Positions 9,593 through 17,677 of a DNA stretch of 64,000 nucleotides are shown in pieces; position 1 is the stretch's first letter; each line of letters begins with the position of its first letter. The DNA comes from Candidatus Chlorobium masyuteum. GTDB taxonomy: Bacteria > Bacteroidota > Chlorobiia > Chlorobiales > Chlorobiaceae. The notes under the pieces are model-generated. The model searched no databases and was not told the origin of the DNA. It saw nothing but the letters and a program-made list of their open reading frames with translations. The stretch spans positions 1-64,000 of the forward strand of contig NZ_JAAORA010000005.1 in the NCBI RefSeq assembly GCF_011601315.1, in the 5' to 3' direction. A program made the position numbers and the translations under genes.

Positions 9593-10987
9593 TCAGAGAA
9601 ACAGCTCGGGTTTAAGTGTTTTGGTGAACCGGTTCATTGCGTAGTTGGCAAGCCAGACCCAGTTCATCGGTTTGCCTTTCATGCGCTGCATAATTGCTCG
9701 TCCTTTGTAAACCTCTTTCTGAAGTTTGACAAAGTTTTCGAGCAGTTTTTCGCCCTTCATCTTGTTTGGCTCGAACATGTAGTGGTAGGTGTCGTACTTG
9801 TCCCAGTCGAAGTGACGGATACGGGGCTTCATCTCGTCGAAATAGGGGGTGCCGGGGAATGGGGTTACAAGAGAGAAGACCGGGAACTCAATCCGGTTCT
9901 TCATAATGAAATCGTAGGTGAGCTGGAAGCTCTCTTCGGTATCGTTGTCGAAGCCGAACATGAAGTAGCCCTGGATGGCAATGCCGTTCTTGTGGAGATT
10001 GTTCACAACACTCTCATAGTTTCCCAGCCGGTTTGACCCTTTATGGACGCTTTTAATCGTTTCCGGATTGAGCGATTCAAAACCGATGCTCAAGAGATCG
10101 CAACCGGAGCGTCCGGCCAGTTCGGCGACCTCCGGCTTGTCAAGAAAGTTCATGGAGATATTGGCGTTCCAGTGCACGCCGAGTTTTGCCATCTCTTCGA
10201 GCAGAGTAAAGAAGTACTGTGGTCTGAAGCTGATGTTGTCATCCATGAAGGAGAAGTTGATCTTCTCCTTGTTGAGTCTCTTTTGGTGATAGCGCATTTC
10301 GTCAAGCACCAGATCAAGCTCGCGGTAGCGGTAATTCTTGCCGTAGATTGTAGGTGTGGTACAGAAGTTGCACCCTACCGGACACCCCTTTGTTGCAAGG
10401 ATGGGAATTCGTGAACTGTATTTTTTTGCCGAGGGAGAAGAGAGGGCGTAACTGAAATCAGGGTGGATCATGCTGCCCATCGGCTTGAGCTCTTTGGCAC
10501 GGTAGATTGGCTTCATTTCGCCGTTCAGTACATCGGCGGCCAGCTCCGTCCAGATCGACTCTATTTCGCCGTAGACCACGCTGGTGCAGTGCGAGGCGGC
10601 CTCATCATGCAGCATGGTGGGATGAACCCCTCCAAGGATAACTATCTTGCCCTGACGCAGTGCAGCGTCACCGATCCGGTAGGCCTGTGATGCATTCAGC
10701 GTGCGAGAGGTGATGGCGACAACGTCAAATCCGGAAAAATCTTCAGGCACTTTGTCGCCGAGACGTTCATCAATAAAGGTTACATCAAAGAATTTTCCGA
10801 CAAGGGAGGCAACCATGATCAGATTCAACGGCATGCTGACCGTACCGGAATCCACCATCATACTGGTCTTGCTTACAGGTTGAACAAGAAGCCACTTTTT
10901 CCTTGTTTGTTTTTCTGTTGTAATACTTTCGCGTGATTGCACAGTATAATTTTTCCGGGGAAGTATCGTCTTTTCTTCTTTCAGCAT
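9593..10987 (-). CDS. B12-binding-domain radical SAM protein, possible bacteriochlorophyll side-chain methyltransferase type
   Basis: Protein of 464 aa. An N-terminal B12-binding-like fold (residues about 30-160: LILGGVHPT, VVYGEIE) is followed by a radical SAM domain with the cluster motif CPVGCNFC (CX3CX2C) near residue 205. Other radical SAM features include FMDDNISF, SIGFESLNPETI and YFMFGFDNDT. This architecture is shared by BchE, by the BchQ/BchR C-8/C-12 methyltransferases of green sulfur bacteria and by many other enzymes. The neighbouring chlorosome-like genes make a pigment role attractive, but the specific reaction is inference. Confidence 0.7.
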   Translation of the reverse strand: MLKEEKTILPRKNYTVQSRESITTEKQTRKKWLLVQPVSKTSMMVDSGTVSMPLNLIMVASLVGKFFDVTFIDERLGDKVPEDFSGFDVVAITSRTLNASQAYRIGDAALRQGKIVILGGVHPTMLHDEAASHCTSVVYGEIESIWTELAADVLNGEMKPIYRAKELKPMGSMIHPDFSYALSSPSAKKYSSRIPILATKGCPVGCNFCTTPTIYGKNYRYRELDLVLDEMRYHQKRLNKEKINFSFMDDNISFRPQYFFTLLEEMAKLGVHWNANISMNFLDKPEVAELAGRSGCDLLSIGFESLNPETIKSVHKGSNRLGNYESVVNNLHKNGIAIQGYFMFGFDNDTEESFQLTYDFIMKNRIEFPVFSLVTPFPGTPYFDEMKPRIRHFDWDKYDTYHYMFEPNKMKGEKLLENFVKLQKEVYKGRAIMQRMKGKPMNWVWLANYAMNRFTKTLKPELFL

Positions 10988-11042
10988 GCTAATCTGCTCT
11001 CTCTTCGTAATAGTTAATTCTGATAAATGCGAAGGTCAATCT

Positions 11043-11300
11043 TCAGGCGCCGAATCGTCTCTGGATTTCCTTTGATGGTTTTGCATAACCTGATTTCAAA
11101 GGGGAACTTCCACGGTAACTGCTGCTCATGGAGTTTCCACCATACAGATAGGGATATGCATTGGCTCCGAGCCTTTTGGTGCACTTGCCAACGTTTTCGA
11201 GATAATCACCGACAATCCACCACGTACCGTCAATGAATACTTCAACAAGTCGGCCATAAGCTTCTGCTCCTTGTACAAATGCGCCCTGGGTTTTGTTCAT
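11043..11300 (-). CDS. Chlorosome envelope protein of the CsmA/CsmE family
   Basis: Start ATG at 11300 gives 85 aa. The core YGRLVEVFIDGTWWIVGDYLENVGKC and the tail SYRGSSPLKSGYAKPSKEI follow, from memory, the layout of CsmA (GRIFEVMVEGHWETVG, SLRGSSPEVSGY). CsmA forms the chlorosome baseplate with BChl a, and CsmE is its paralogue. Two differences stand out: the residue aligned with the CsmA baseplate histidine (EGHWE) is Thr here (DGTWW), and a Cys follows NVGK. The family matures by C-terminal cleavage, and the RGSS region is conserved here. Family call is firm; which paralogue it is remains open. Confidence 0.75.
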   Translation of the reverse strand: MNKTQGAFVQGAEAYGRLVEVFIDGTWWIVGDYLENVGKCTKRLGANAYPYLYGGNSMSSSYRGSSPLKSGYAKPSKEIQRRFGA

Positions 11301-11392
11301 GATTTTTGAGGATATCGGTTTATGTTTTTGATTGTTTGTACAGAATTGAAAACAACTGAAGCATTGCTTGACAGGCATGCTTCAATCGTTCG

Positions 11393-11875
11393 TCAGGCAA
11401 TTTTGTTGCCCCATATTGATCGATTCCAGAAAGTGTTTATAGCGTATTTTTTGATATAGTTTTCAAGCATATCGATAAGTTCATGCGCTGAACAATTGAT
11501 GCTTTTTGCCTCAACAATCGCCATACACTCCTCGATACTGTTAGATGTCAGAACTCTGACGCGAAACACTTCATCAGCTTCAAGCTTTTCAATCAAGCCA
11601 TTTGACTCTTCTGGTGTCATAACGTTATTGTTTGATTGTCTGATATTGTTTTCTGTTCCGGTTGAAAATCCACAGTGAGTGCTCTGACGCAATCTCAATA
11701 ACTCATCACCACCGTCCCGGTTCTCTTTCGGATGCGTCCACAGTTCCGCTTGCCCTGATATGCGGCAGCTGTCGGAAGTCGGCGGCTCTGTTGTTGTATC
11801 TGTAGATATTTTAATAGGGGAACGGGAGCAGCAGGCCGGCTCCTTTTTTTGCTTTTGCAGCCAATTGAAGGACAT
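11393..11875 (-). CDS. Nif11-like domain protein with a Cys-containing N-terminal extension
   Basis: About 160 aa from ATG at 11875. Residues from MTPEES (codon at 11620) onward look like a Nif11-type leader domain: SNGLIEKLEADEVFRVRVLT, then SIEECMAIVEAKSINCSAHEL, then a helical and Trp-containing tail (NTFWNRSIWGNKIA). The first 85 residues are polar, with several Cys (PACCSR, DSCR, THCGF) and no known domain. ATG at 11620 would give a 75-aa Nif11-only protein. Nif11 domains often precede peptide natural products, but no maturation enzyme is seen nearby. It lies 92 bp upstream of the CsmA/E-like gene on the same strand. Confidence 0.55.
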   Translation of the reverse strand: MSFNWLQKQKKEPACCSRSPIKISTDTTTEPPTSDSCRISGQAELWTHPKENRDGGDELLRLRQSTHCGFSTGTENNIRQSNNNVMTPEESNGLIEKLEADEVFRVRVLTSNSIEECMAIVEAKSINCSAHELIDMLENYIKKYAINTFWNRSIWGNKIA

Positions 11876-12110
11876 AATCACTTCATCTTATTTTTAGGGG
11901 GATCACAAAAGGGAACAGCTATCAGGAGTTGTCCTCTGCCAGCCATTTTCTTTTTGAATTTAAAAAATATATTATTTTTATTATAAATGTCACAATAAAT
12001 ATAAGACAGTGTTCAATGTCCTTTGCAGCCTCTCTTTGTTGGTGGTTCTGCTTTGTGAAGTAAAGTTTTAGGGCCGATAATCAGTTTTTTATTGTCCTCT
12101 CGCTTCGTGT

Positions 12111-12149
12111 ATTTATCGTGTAATATGTTACAAATATTACGCGATAAAT
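12111..12149. promoter_or_regulatory. Long palindrome between divergent chlorosome-like genes
   Basis: Arms ATTTATCGTGTAATAT (12111-12126) and ATATTACGCGATAAAT (12134-12149) pair over 16 positions with one T/G mismatch across a 7-base loop. Nested in it is TGTAA-N4-TTACA (12119-12132), which has the form of a CRP/FNR-type operator. It sits between the Nif11-like gene (minus) and the first plus-strand genes, so it could control both directions. No adjacent T run marks it as a simple terminator. Confidence 0.6.
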
Positions 12150-12178
12150 GATTGTTGGTGTCGGGAGTGGCGAGTAGA

Positions 12179-12325
12179 ATGAGCGGCTCTCCCAGGAGAA
12201 CTATTCAGCAGGATTTCGAAATAGGGTTACAATTACTATCAGCAATCAGCCGAAACCGGGCAAAGGAAGCCATGGTAAAAGCCCGTCAGAAAGGATTATC
12301 AAATACCTTGAACGTATCGATATAA
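12179..12325 (+). CDS. Possible 48-residue basic peptide
   Basis: ATG at 12179, 30 bases after the palindrome, with a GGAGTGG stretch upstream as a possible ribosome site. The product is MSGSPRRTIQQDFEIG followed by a helical, basic segment (SRNRAKEAMVKARQKGL). No family recognised. Orientation matches the CsmB/F-like gene 83 bp downstream. Confidence 0.3.
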   Translation: MSGSPRRTIQQDFEIGLQLLSAISRNRAKEAMVKARQKGLSNTLNVSI

Positions 12326-12408
12326 GCGATTATGTATATGAAAAATAACTAGTTAGAATTTTTCTGCAAAGTGTGTTCATATTCATTAATCAAACAAAAA
12401 TAAAAGTC

Positions 12409-12636
12409 ATGGCAAATGAAACTACTAACGAGGCTGTTAACGTGGTTAACAACCTCATGGATGTGGTCGGAAAGCTTGCTCAGCAGCAGATTGAGCTGAT
12501 CACATGCGGGATCAAATCCGTGTCTGAGGCTATTGAGCCTTTAAGCAAAAATACTGCCGAACTTGCCGGTAATGTTATCAATGCATGTAATCAGATGTTG
12601 ACAAGCGTAACAGAGTCAATAACACCCAATAAGTAA
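12409..12636 (+). CDS. Chlorosome envelope protein of the CsmB/CsmF type
   Basis: ATG at 12409 gives 75 aa, the size of CsmB/CsmF (about 75 aa). The sequence runs MANETTNEAVNVVNNLMD, VGKLAQQQIELITCGIKSV, EAIEPLSKNTAELAGNVI and ends SITPNK. This pattern of amphipathic helices, the EAIEPL..TA.ELAGN core and the Pro-Lys end resemble, from memory, the CsmB/F family that coats the chlorosome lipid monolayer. A chlorosome role is inference from family. It starts a run of small plus-strand genes. Confidence 0.7.
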   Translation: MANETTNEAVNVVNNLMDVVGKLAQQQIELITCGIKSVSEAIEPLSKNTAELAGNVINACNQMLTSVTESITPNK

Positions 12637-12718
12637 GGTGTTCAATTGAGTGGAAAGCACAGCATACTCTGGTATGTGGTGCTTTCCGTTATACTCTCAT
12701 CACTATTCCTCACAACCT

Positions 12719-13015
12719 ATGTCCGGTACAGAAATTTTATCATTAAAACTCCCGTCCGAAAGAGTTACAGGTCTGTCAATGATGGCTCCTGTGATCGGCT
12801 TGCCTCTTTTTCTTCATGCATTAAGCGGAGCTTTCGTTGCAGGCCTTGGCGCCGCCGCGATATCAACCGTCATGGCTCCTTTTGCAGGAAAGATTTTGCA
12901 GGCAACAAAGGGTATGCCTCTTTTACCTTCTTTTGATATCAAGCCTGCAATGCTTGAAACATCACTTGTTGAACATGTTCCGATTACGATCTCTGTCCAG
13001 GAGTCGGTAATCTGA
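12719..13015 (+). CDS. Small hydrophobic protein, possibly CsmC/CsmD-like
   Basis: From ATG at 12719, 98 aa (an in-frame start at 12650 would add 23). Residues about 20-60 form one or two Gly/Ala-rich hydrophobic helices (APVIGLPLFLHALSGAFVAG, AAAISTVMAPFAG), followed by a more polar C-terminus (SLVEHVPITISVQESVI). Other chlorosome envelope proteins (CsmC, CsmD) are also small proteins with such helices. The resemblance is of type only, and no motif proves it. No clear ribosome site. Confidence 0.45.
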   Translation: MSGTEILSLKLPSERVTGLSMMAPVIGLPLFLHALSGAFVAGLGAAAISTVMAPFAGKILQATKGMPLLPSFDIKPAMLETSLVEHVPITISVQESVI

Positions 13016-13186
13016 ACGTGGTGAAACGCTTAATTCTTGTGTTTAAGGCTGAAACAGAAGCGGCATGGGTAAGCGCTTTTTAAGATTCATGCAATGGTGC
13101 AGATAATCATTTTTCTTGTCAGGTAAAACTGTTCAAAAGATTATTGATTGTTGAATTTCCGAACGCTAATTATTGAAATAATAGCC

Positions 13187-13426
13187 ATGATGATAAGACT
13201 TTTATGGATGGGTGCTGTAAAGGAAGCATGGGATTCATACATAAGAAAGTTAAACAGGGATATAATGCCTCAACGTATGGATATTCATCTCAGTCAGCAG
13301 ATTACTATGGGGGGAACTCTCGAAGAGTTCGCCGAGATGGTTTTTACAGAGGGATTTGCTGCAGGTGAAAAGTATACCAAGGCTTTGATTCCAGGCAGCG
13401 GGAAACACGATCCGAGTATCAACTGA
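13187..13426 (+). CDS. Small protein of unknown function
   Basis: About 79 aa from ATG at 13187. A short hydrophobic start (MMIRLLWMGAVKEAWDSY) is followed by a basic segment (RKLNRDIMPQRMD) and a soluble part (GGTLEEFAEMVFTEGFAAGEKY). Not recognised. Same strand and spacing as its small neighbours, so probably part of the same group. The ribosome site is weak. Confidence 0.4.
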   Translation: MMIRLLWMGAVKEAWDSYIRKLNRDIMPQRMDIHLSQQITMGGTLEEFAEMVFTEGFAAGEKYTKALIPGSGKHDPSIN

Positions 13427-13745
13427 ACAATATTATGGACCAGAATGATATAAGGCAATAGTTGTTCCATTTCAATAATTGAACATTAATCATTCTCCTG
13501 CATCATGTTTTCAGATAGAAGAGTCATGCGACAGTTTTGGTTTAGCTGGTATTGCTTGAAATGGCTGTTAATGAAGAGAGATTATGTCTACCATTTATTT
13601 TCAAGCAGAGGCCGAAAAGGCGAGCTGTTGTAATCCACACTATACTTATTGTTTATGGGTCTCATTTTGTCTATGAGATAAAATTCCGGCCATTTGAAAT
13701 AATTTTTATACACAACACAAAGGTATTACAAAGGAGGTTGTCCAT
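13427..13745. other. 319-bp gap without a supported gene
   Basis: A 65-codon open frame (13552-13749) overlaps the next gene's start, has no ribosome site and looks random in composition. The last bases hold the strong AGGAGG ribosome site of the next gene. Confidence 0.5.
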
Positions 13746-13964
13746 ATGATTCCATCTAATCCAGCAAACTTAGTTAAAACAGCTGTGGGTGTAGCTGGGG
13801 GGACAGTATTAATAGCTCCGGTTGCCCTGCCGGTCTTTTCCGGTCTTGCCGGAATTGCCGTTGTAGGAGTCGGGATTTTTGCTGTTGGCTCGCTTGCTGT
13901 CAAGGCTGCGGGAGCAATCAAAGAGATAGGCAATCCATTGCAAGCCAAGAGCCCGCAAAGTTAA
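13746..13964 (+). CDS. Small Gly/Ala/Val-rich two-helix protein, chlorosome-envelope-like or membrane protein
   Basis: 72 aa with a textbook ribosome site (AGGAGG at 13732-13737, 8 bases before ATG). Residues about 8-52 are almost wholly hydrophobic and small: VKTAVGVAGGTVLIAPVALP, SGLAGIAVVGVGIFAVGSLA. The end is polar (KEIGNPLQAKSPQS). The layout fits a lipid-monolayer or membrane insert such as the CsmC/D/H hydrophobic domain. This is inference from composition and neighbours. Confidence 0.6.
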   Translation: MIPSNPANLVKTAVGVAGGTVLIAPVALPVFSGLAGIAVVGVGIFAVGSLAVKAAGAIKEIGNPLQAKSPQS

Positions 13965-14132
13965 CACGGATACAATCCCATAAATTTTCTGAATGGTGAT
14001 GGTGTATGCATGTGTCCGTCAACGTCAATATCAGAAAGAATGTATTGGTGACCCGGAAAAACGGGGAGCAAAACAGGGGTGTTTCGATTTGTCAGGTACC
14101 CGGATTTTTAATCAGGCTAAATAAATACGAAA

Positions 14133-14651
14133 ATGATGTTTCAAGAGAGTATGGTACTGCCCTCCCTCTACTCAAGGGATGATCAAACGCTCATTGAACG
14201 CTGGATACATCAGGGCCCGGCATACAGGGAAAATGGTAACCTTGACGATTCAAACAGAGTCGCAGAGATTGCACTCTCTTCTGTTCAGGGCCGGCTTCCT
14301 CAAGCTTCACTCGTACAGGAAGATGGTATTGTGGTTAATGGACGCAAACACTGGGATTGTCCTGTTCAGATGCGAAATAATCTTTTTGCTCCAATTCATA
14401 TCTTTGAAATTAACCGCGACAATGCTCATGCCGGATTGTCATGTGTAGAAGCCTATTATGCTACCCTTCTGCCAGGTTACAATATTTACGCAGTTACCAT
14501 CTCGTATGGTTCAGAAGATCCTGAAGGATTTTTTGATTTAGCTATCGGTTTTTTCCATGTTGACAATGTCGAACAGATTACTGCTGAAGCATCAAGGGTT
14601 ATCCTGTCATGGTGGCAGGTTCGGTATCAGGAATTGAGTTGCAGCAGGTAG
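14133..14651 (+). CDS. Protein of unknown function
   Basis: 172 aa, soluble, no signal peptide. Not recognised. Visible features are IERWIHQGPAYRENGNLDD, NGRKHWDCPVQMRNNLFAPI, and an Asp/Glu-rich C-terminal half with YGSEDPEGFFDLAIGFF and LSWWQVRYQEL. The coding pattern is good throughout. It precedes the MprF-type gene by 137 bp on the same strand. Confidence 0.55.
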   Translation: MMFQESMVLPSLYSRDDQTLIERWIHQGPAYRENGNLDDSNRVAEIALSSVQGRLPQASLVQEDGIVVNGRKHWDCPVQMRNNLFAPIHIFEINRDNAHAGLSCVEAYYATLLPGYNIYAVTISYGSEDPEGFFDLAIGFFHVDNVEQITAEASRVILSWWQVRYQELSCSR

Positions 14652-14788
14652 GAGGAGTTGTTCAATACGCTTTGATTGATGTTCCAACAGCTATTCGGTT
14701 ATGATACGAGGTTTCCAGTAAAGTGAAAACGCCTGATGGAGTTATCCGATAACCTGATTTCATCGATTGATGCCTGCAACTTATTGTT

Positions 14789-15763
14789 GTGCATTACGTT
14801 CTGCGATACAGGAAATATAAGGAGAAATTCAAGTTGCATGAGATTCTGCCGTTAAGCTGGATAAGGATCCATGGTATCCGTCCAGTTTATCGGGACATCG
14901 CACTGCCGTTTTCCCGTACCCGATGGATTTCCTGTGCTGACATACCCTACGACTACACACTTCAGATTCTCTACGAAGACCTCTCTCGTTCATATCCTGA
15001 CGGGTATGTTTTACGAGGATGTACTCCCTCAACCGGAACATTTTTTTTAGAGCGAAACTGCATGACACTGAGAACCGGAGCTGAAGCAGTTCTGGAGCTG
15101 AACAGAGCGCATCTGGAGAGAAAAACTGTTCGGAGTTCGCTCGTGAGGGGAGCCAGGCAGGGGTATGTGGAGGAAATTCAGATGAATGAAGCAAATCAAC
15201 AGCTTTTTGAGCAATTTCGGTGCGAGACAAAACATGCACATAAACCGCAGCTCCGGTATCTGTTCAGGGAAAAACCTTCAGGAGTATGTCGCTGTTTCGT
15301 TTTTCGCGCTTATTCCGGTGAGTGGCTTGGGGCAATAACCCTTACACTTCGGGGTGAAATGGAGGTACACACTGAACTGATGCTCAGGCACAGGAGTGCT
15401 CCCGGAGATATCATGGAGTCTCTTGTCGCTGGCATTTTTGAAATTCTTAAACGTGAAGGATTTCTTGAGTGGAGCCTTGGAGAGGTGCCGTTTATGATGT
15501 TGATGCAGAATCCGGAAGAGCCGCTCACTCCCATGGAGCAACTTATGGTCTCTCTGGTTTCAAACTGGAAACATGTATATGACTTTGAGGGTCTGTACCG
15601 TTTCAAAAACAAGTTTGCGCCGCTATGGCGTCCTGTGATGCTTTGTACCAACAGTAATCTGTCGCCGTTCATGCTTGCTCAACTTGCTGTATCTATGGGC
15701 TTTACTGATATATTGACCCATGAGTCCCTTGGCATATTCCGTCAGAGTCTGATATCAGCCTGA
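14789..15763 (+). CDS. DUF2156 / MprF C-terminal-domain acyltransferase-like protein
   Basis: 324 aa from GTG at 14789. Motifs typical of the C-terminal domain of phosphatidylglycerol lysyltransferases are present: GNAT-like FEILKREGFLEWSLGEVPF, then the hallmark FEGLYRFKNKFAPLWRPVML near residue 275. MprF proteins move an amino acid from aminoacyl-tRNA to lipid. This protein lacks the membrane flippase half, so it is a cytoplasmic stand-alone transferase domain. The acceptor is unknown. The N-terminus (WIRIHGIRPVYRDIALPFSR) is not recognised. Confidence 0.65.
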   Translation: MHYVLRYRKYKEKFKLHEILPLSWIRIHGIRPVYRDIALPFSRTRWISCADIPYDYTLQILYEDLSRSYPDGYVLRGCTPSTGTFFLERNCMTLRTGAEAVLELNRAHLERKTVRSSLVRGARQGYVEEIQMNEANQQLFEQFRCETKHAHKPQLRYLFREKPSGVCRCFVFRAYSGEWLGAITLTLRGEMEVHTELMLRHRSAPGDIMESLVAGIFEILKREGFLEWSLGEVPFMMLMQNPEEPLTPMEQLMVSLVSNWKHVYDFEGLYRFKNKFAPLWRPVMLCTNSNLSPFMLAQLAVSMGFTDILTHESLGIFRQSLISA

Positions 15764-16116
15764 AACGGTCATTTGCATTATTCTGTATCAGACTTCTGTT
15801 GCCTGTCTCTTGTTCTTATTTCAGAATGCCTTACGCGGAGCTTGATGTCGATTATAGTGTCACGCATACTGAGGTCATACGTTTTATTATTTGTCGGAAA
15901 ATCTCGGTTGCTTCAATTTGTTTTGTCCTGTAGACGAATGCGCCAACAACCGGGAGCGGATGTCGATGGAAACGGTTTTGATGATCTGCGTTCGGGGCAT
16001 CTGCCGGTGAAGGGAGGGTTCATTCGGTAATGACCCTATGCAAAAGCATATACGGTAAGGCGATAACGGTTCGGTTCGACCGGAGCCAGTTATTGGAAAA
16101 GTGTTCTGTGTTGTAT
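15764..16116. other. 353-bp gap without a supported gene
   Basis: Convergent space between the DUF2156 gene and the PixA-like gene. Open frames here (15773-16030 plus, 15887-16123 minus) have no ribosome site and no recognisable protein. No hairpin with a T run was seen. Confidence 0.5.
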
Positions 16117-16668
16117 TTACCAATGTTTCATCAAATGAATTTTCCGGGGTTCCCAGGAGTAATACCCGACAGTTTTCAGCTTCCCGTCAACAGCATTCTG
16201 CTCAACGATGTAAAAGAGCAGTTGAAAGTGATGTTTCCCGTATTTTTTAATCGGGAGCTCCCAGCATACACTCAGGCGTTGCGATTCAGTATAGTGCGTC
16301 GGGTCCGTTATGTCGGGAACCGGGTATAAACGGGAGGTCAGAACACCTGTTGGCTTTGTTTTGAGCCCTTGATTACCGGCATTGACAGGAACGGCCCCCT
16401 TTTCATCAAGCAGAATAACCTTGTAGAGCATTACATAACGCATATCGATGGCCGTGGTGCTGACACGCCAGCGGAGCACATCCTCAGTTCCTGCATTCAG
16501 TTCCAGACTATCCGAACCATGTCCGCGATGCACACTCTGCAAGGGTGCTGCAACCATAAACGCATCTTTTTGTGCAATTGCCGTTGGCGCAATGGTATCC
16601 TGGCTCGGATGCGGGTAGTGTTGGCGAAGCATGCCGGTGTCTACTACCATTTTGATATCAATAATCAT
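16117..16668 (-). CDS. PixA/AidA-like inclusion body protein, copy 2
   Basis: 183 aa from ATG at 16668 with AAGGAG 9 bases upstream. It shares the layout of the neighbour at 16796: an N-terminal strand start (MIIDIKMVVDT), a hydrophobic KDAFMVAA segment, DVLRWRVST.A, a central proline-containing stretch (YPVPDITDPTHY) and a C-terminal FQLLFYIVEQNAVDGKLKTVGYYSWEP. These are hallmarks of the PixA/AidA family first seen as crystalline inclusion proteins of Xenorhabdus. Function in general is unknown. The pair is probably a duplication. Confidence 0.75.
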   Translation of the reverse strand: MIIDIKMVVDTGMLRQHYPHPSQDTIAPTAIAQKDAFMVAAPLQSVHRGHGSDSLELNAGTEDVLRWRVSTTAIDMRYVMLYKVILLDEKGAVPVNAGNQGLKTKPTGVLTSRLYPVPDITDPTHYTESQRLSVCWELPIKKYGKHHFQLLFYIVEQNAVDGKLKTVGYYSWEPRKIHLMKHW

Positions 16669-16759
16669 TGGTGTTTACTCCTTGTTATGCATCGATCACT
16701 GCTATGGATTGGATAAAAGAGCTCCTTCTGTTCAACCAACTCTTATTCGATAAACAGTT

Positions 16760-16790
16760 GGTCACTCACGCCGGGAAGGCGTGAGTGACC
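16760..16790. terminator. Perfect 13-bp hairpin after the PixA-like gene
   Basis: GGTCACTCACGCC (16760-16772) and GGCGTGAGTGACC (16778-16790) pair perfectly across five bases, five bases past the TAA of the upstream PixA-like gene. The T run (GGTTTTT) lies on the plus side, so as a minus-strand signal it is more likely an mRNA-end or attenuating hairpin between the two pixA-like genes. Confidence 0.75.
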
Positions 16791-16795
16791 GGTTT

Positions 16796-17314
16796 TTATC
16801 CGATAACATTGATAGTCGGATCCCAGTAGTAGTATCCGAAGGTGCTCAGTTTTCCGGTATTCGGGTCTTTGTTCACAATATAGAACCAGACCTGATAACC
16901 CTCGGTGCCCTGTATCAGTACTTCACAACTGAGGAAGACATCCGCCTGGGTGCTCGACGGCTGATAACTCGTTGGATTTCCGGGGTCGGGGATGGGTGTC
17001 GGGGGATAGGATACCCGCATGGCCGGAACGGTCGTGACCTCTTTTCCGCTGAACTTGACGATTTTGTAGATGATAGCCGCCTGATCGGTGTTTCCGCTCA
17101 GGGATTCTGAACGCCACCGGATGGTGTCATTGACCAGTGCGTTGATACTGAGATCTGCCGTAGCCTGTCCACTGGCCACAACGGCCTTTTGTGTCACCAT
17201 GAAAACGTCAGCATGCTGAATACCTATCGGATTGCTGGCACTGCCTCCCCCCTTGTACTTCTCTTCAATGGTTACGGTGTCGAACATGACATCAATGTTG
17301 ATGGTTTTTGACAT
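16796..17314 (-). CDS. PixA/AidA-like inclusion body protein, copy 1
   Basis: 172 aa from ATG at 17314, preceded by GAGGAGGG. Family features: MSKTINIDVMFDTVTIEE, the HADVFMVTQ segment, NDTIRWRSESLSGN, a YPPTPIPDPGNPTSY stretch, and VWFYIVNKDPNTGKLSTFGYYYWDP at the end. PixA/AidA proteins are small, cytoplasmic beta-rich proteins of unclear function that can form inclusions. The strong ribosome site and the following hairpin suggest high expression. Confidence 0.8.
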   Translation of the reverse strand: MSKTINIDVMFDTVTIEEKYKGGGSASNPIGIQHADVFMVTQKAVVASGQATADLSINALVNDTIRWRSESLSGNTDQAAIIYKIVKFSGKEVTTVPAMRVSYPPTPIPDPGNPTSYQPSSTQADVFLSCEVLIQGTEGYQVWFYIVNKDPNTGKLSTFGYYYWDPTINVIG

Positions 17315-17677
17315 AGTGTTAACCCTCCTCAACGGTTATGGATTGATGTGGACTCCTTTGATCAGACAACAAAGAGGCGAATCATGCAGCCGAACGGCAG
17401 AGGGCCGTTTCTTGCCGCTCCGGGATCCGGCATGGAGCTGTGCCTGCTGCTTGGATTGCTCTTTACGGAATATAATACGTAATAAAAATATAAATAATAC
17501 GGTTAAATTATCTTTTTGGTGCGGCTGATGATAAGGGTTTTTGTGCCTGATTGAATGCTGAATGAGTATTAACACACGTTAATAAGTGCATTTACAACAT
17601 ATTTATCAGGAGGATTGGCAGTTTGATCAACGGGATTGACGGGTAGATTGGTCAGAGCTGCAGGGAGCATGCAGATA
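17315..17677. other. 363-bp gap without a supported gene
   Basis: Holds the ribosome site and presumably the promoter of the PixA-like pair. An A/T-rich stretch (17468-17515) could be a promoter region; no RNA gene or conserved protein was seen. Confidence 0.5.

Noticed and set aside
13552-13749. 65-codon plus-strand frame
   Set aside because: No ribosome site, random-looking sequence, overlaps the well-supported gene at 13746.
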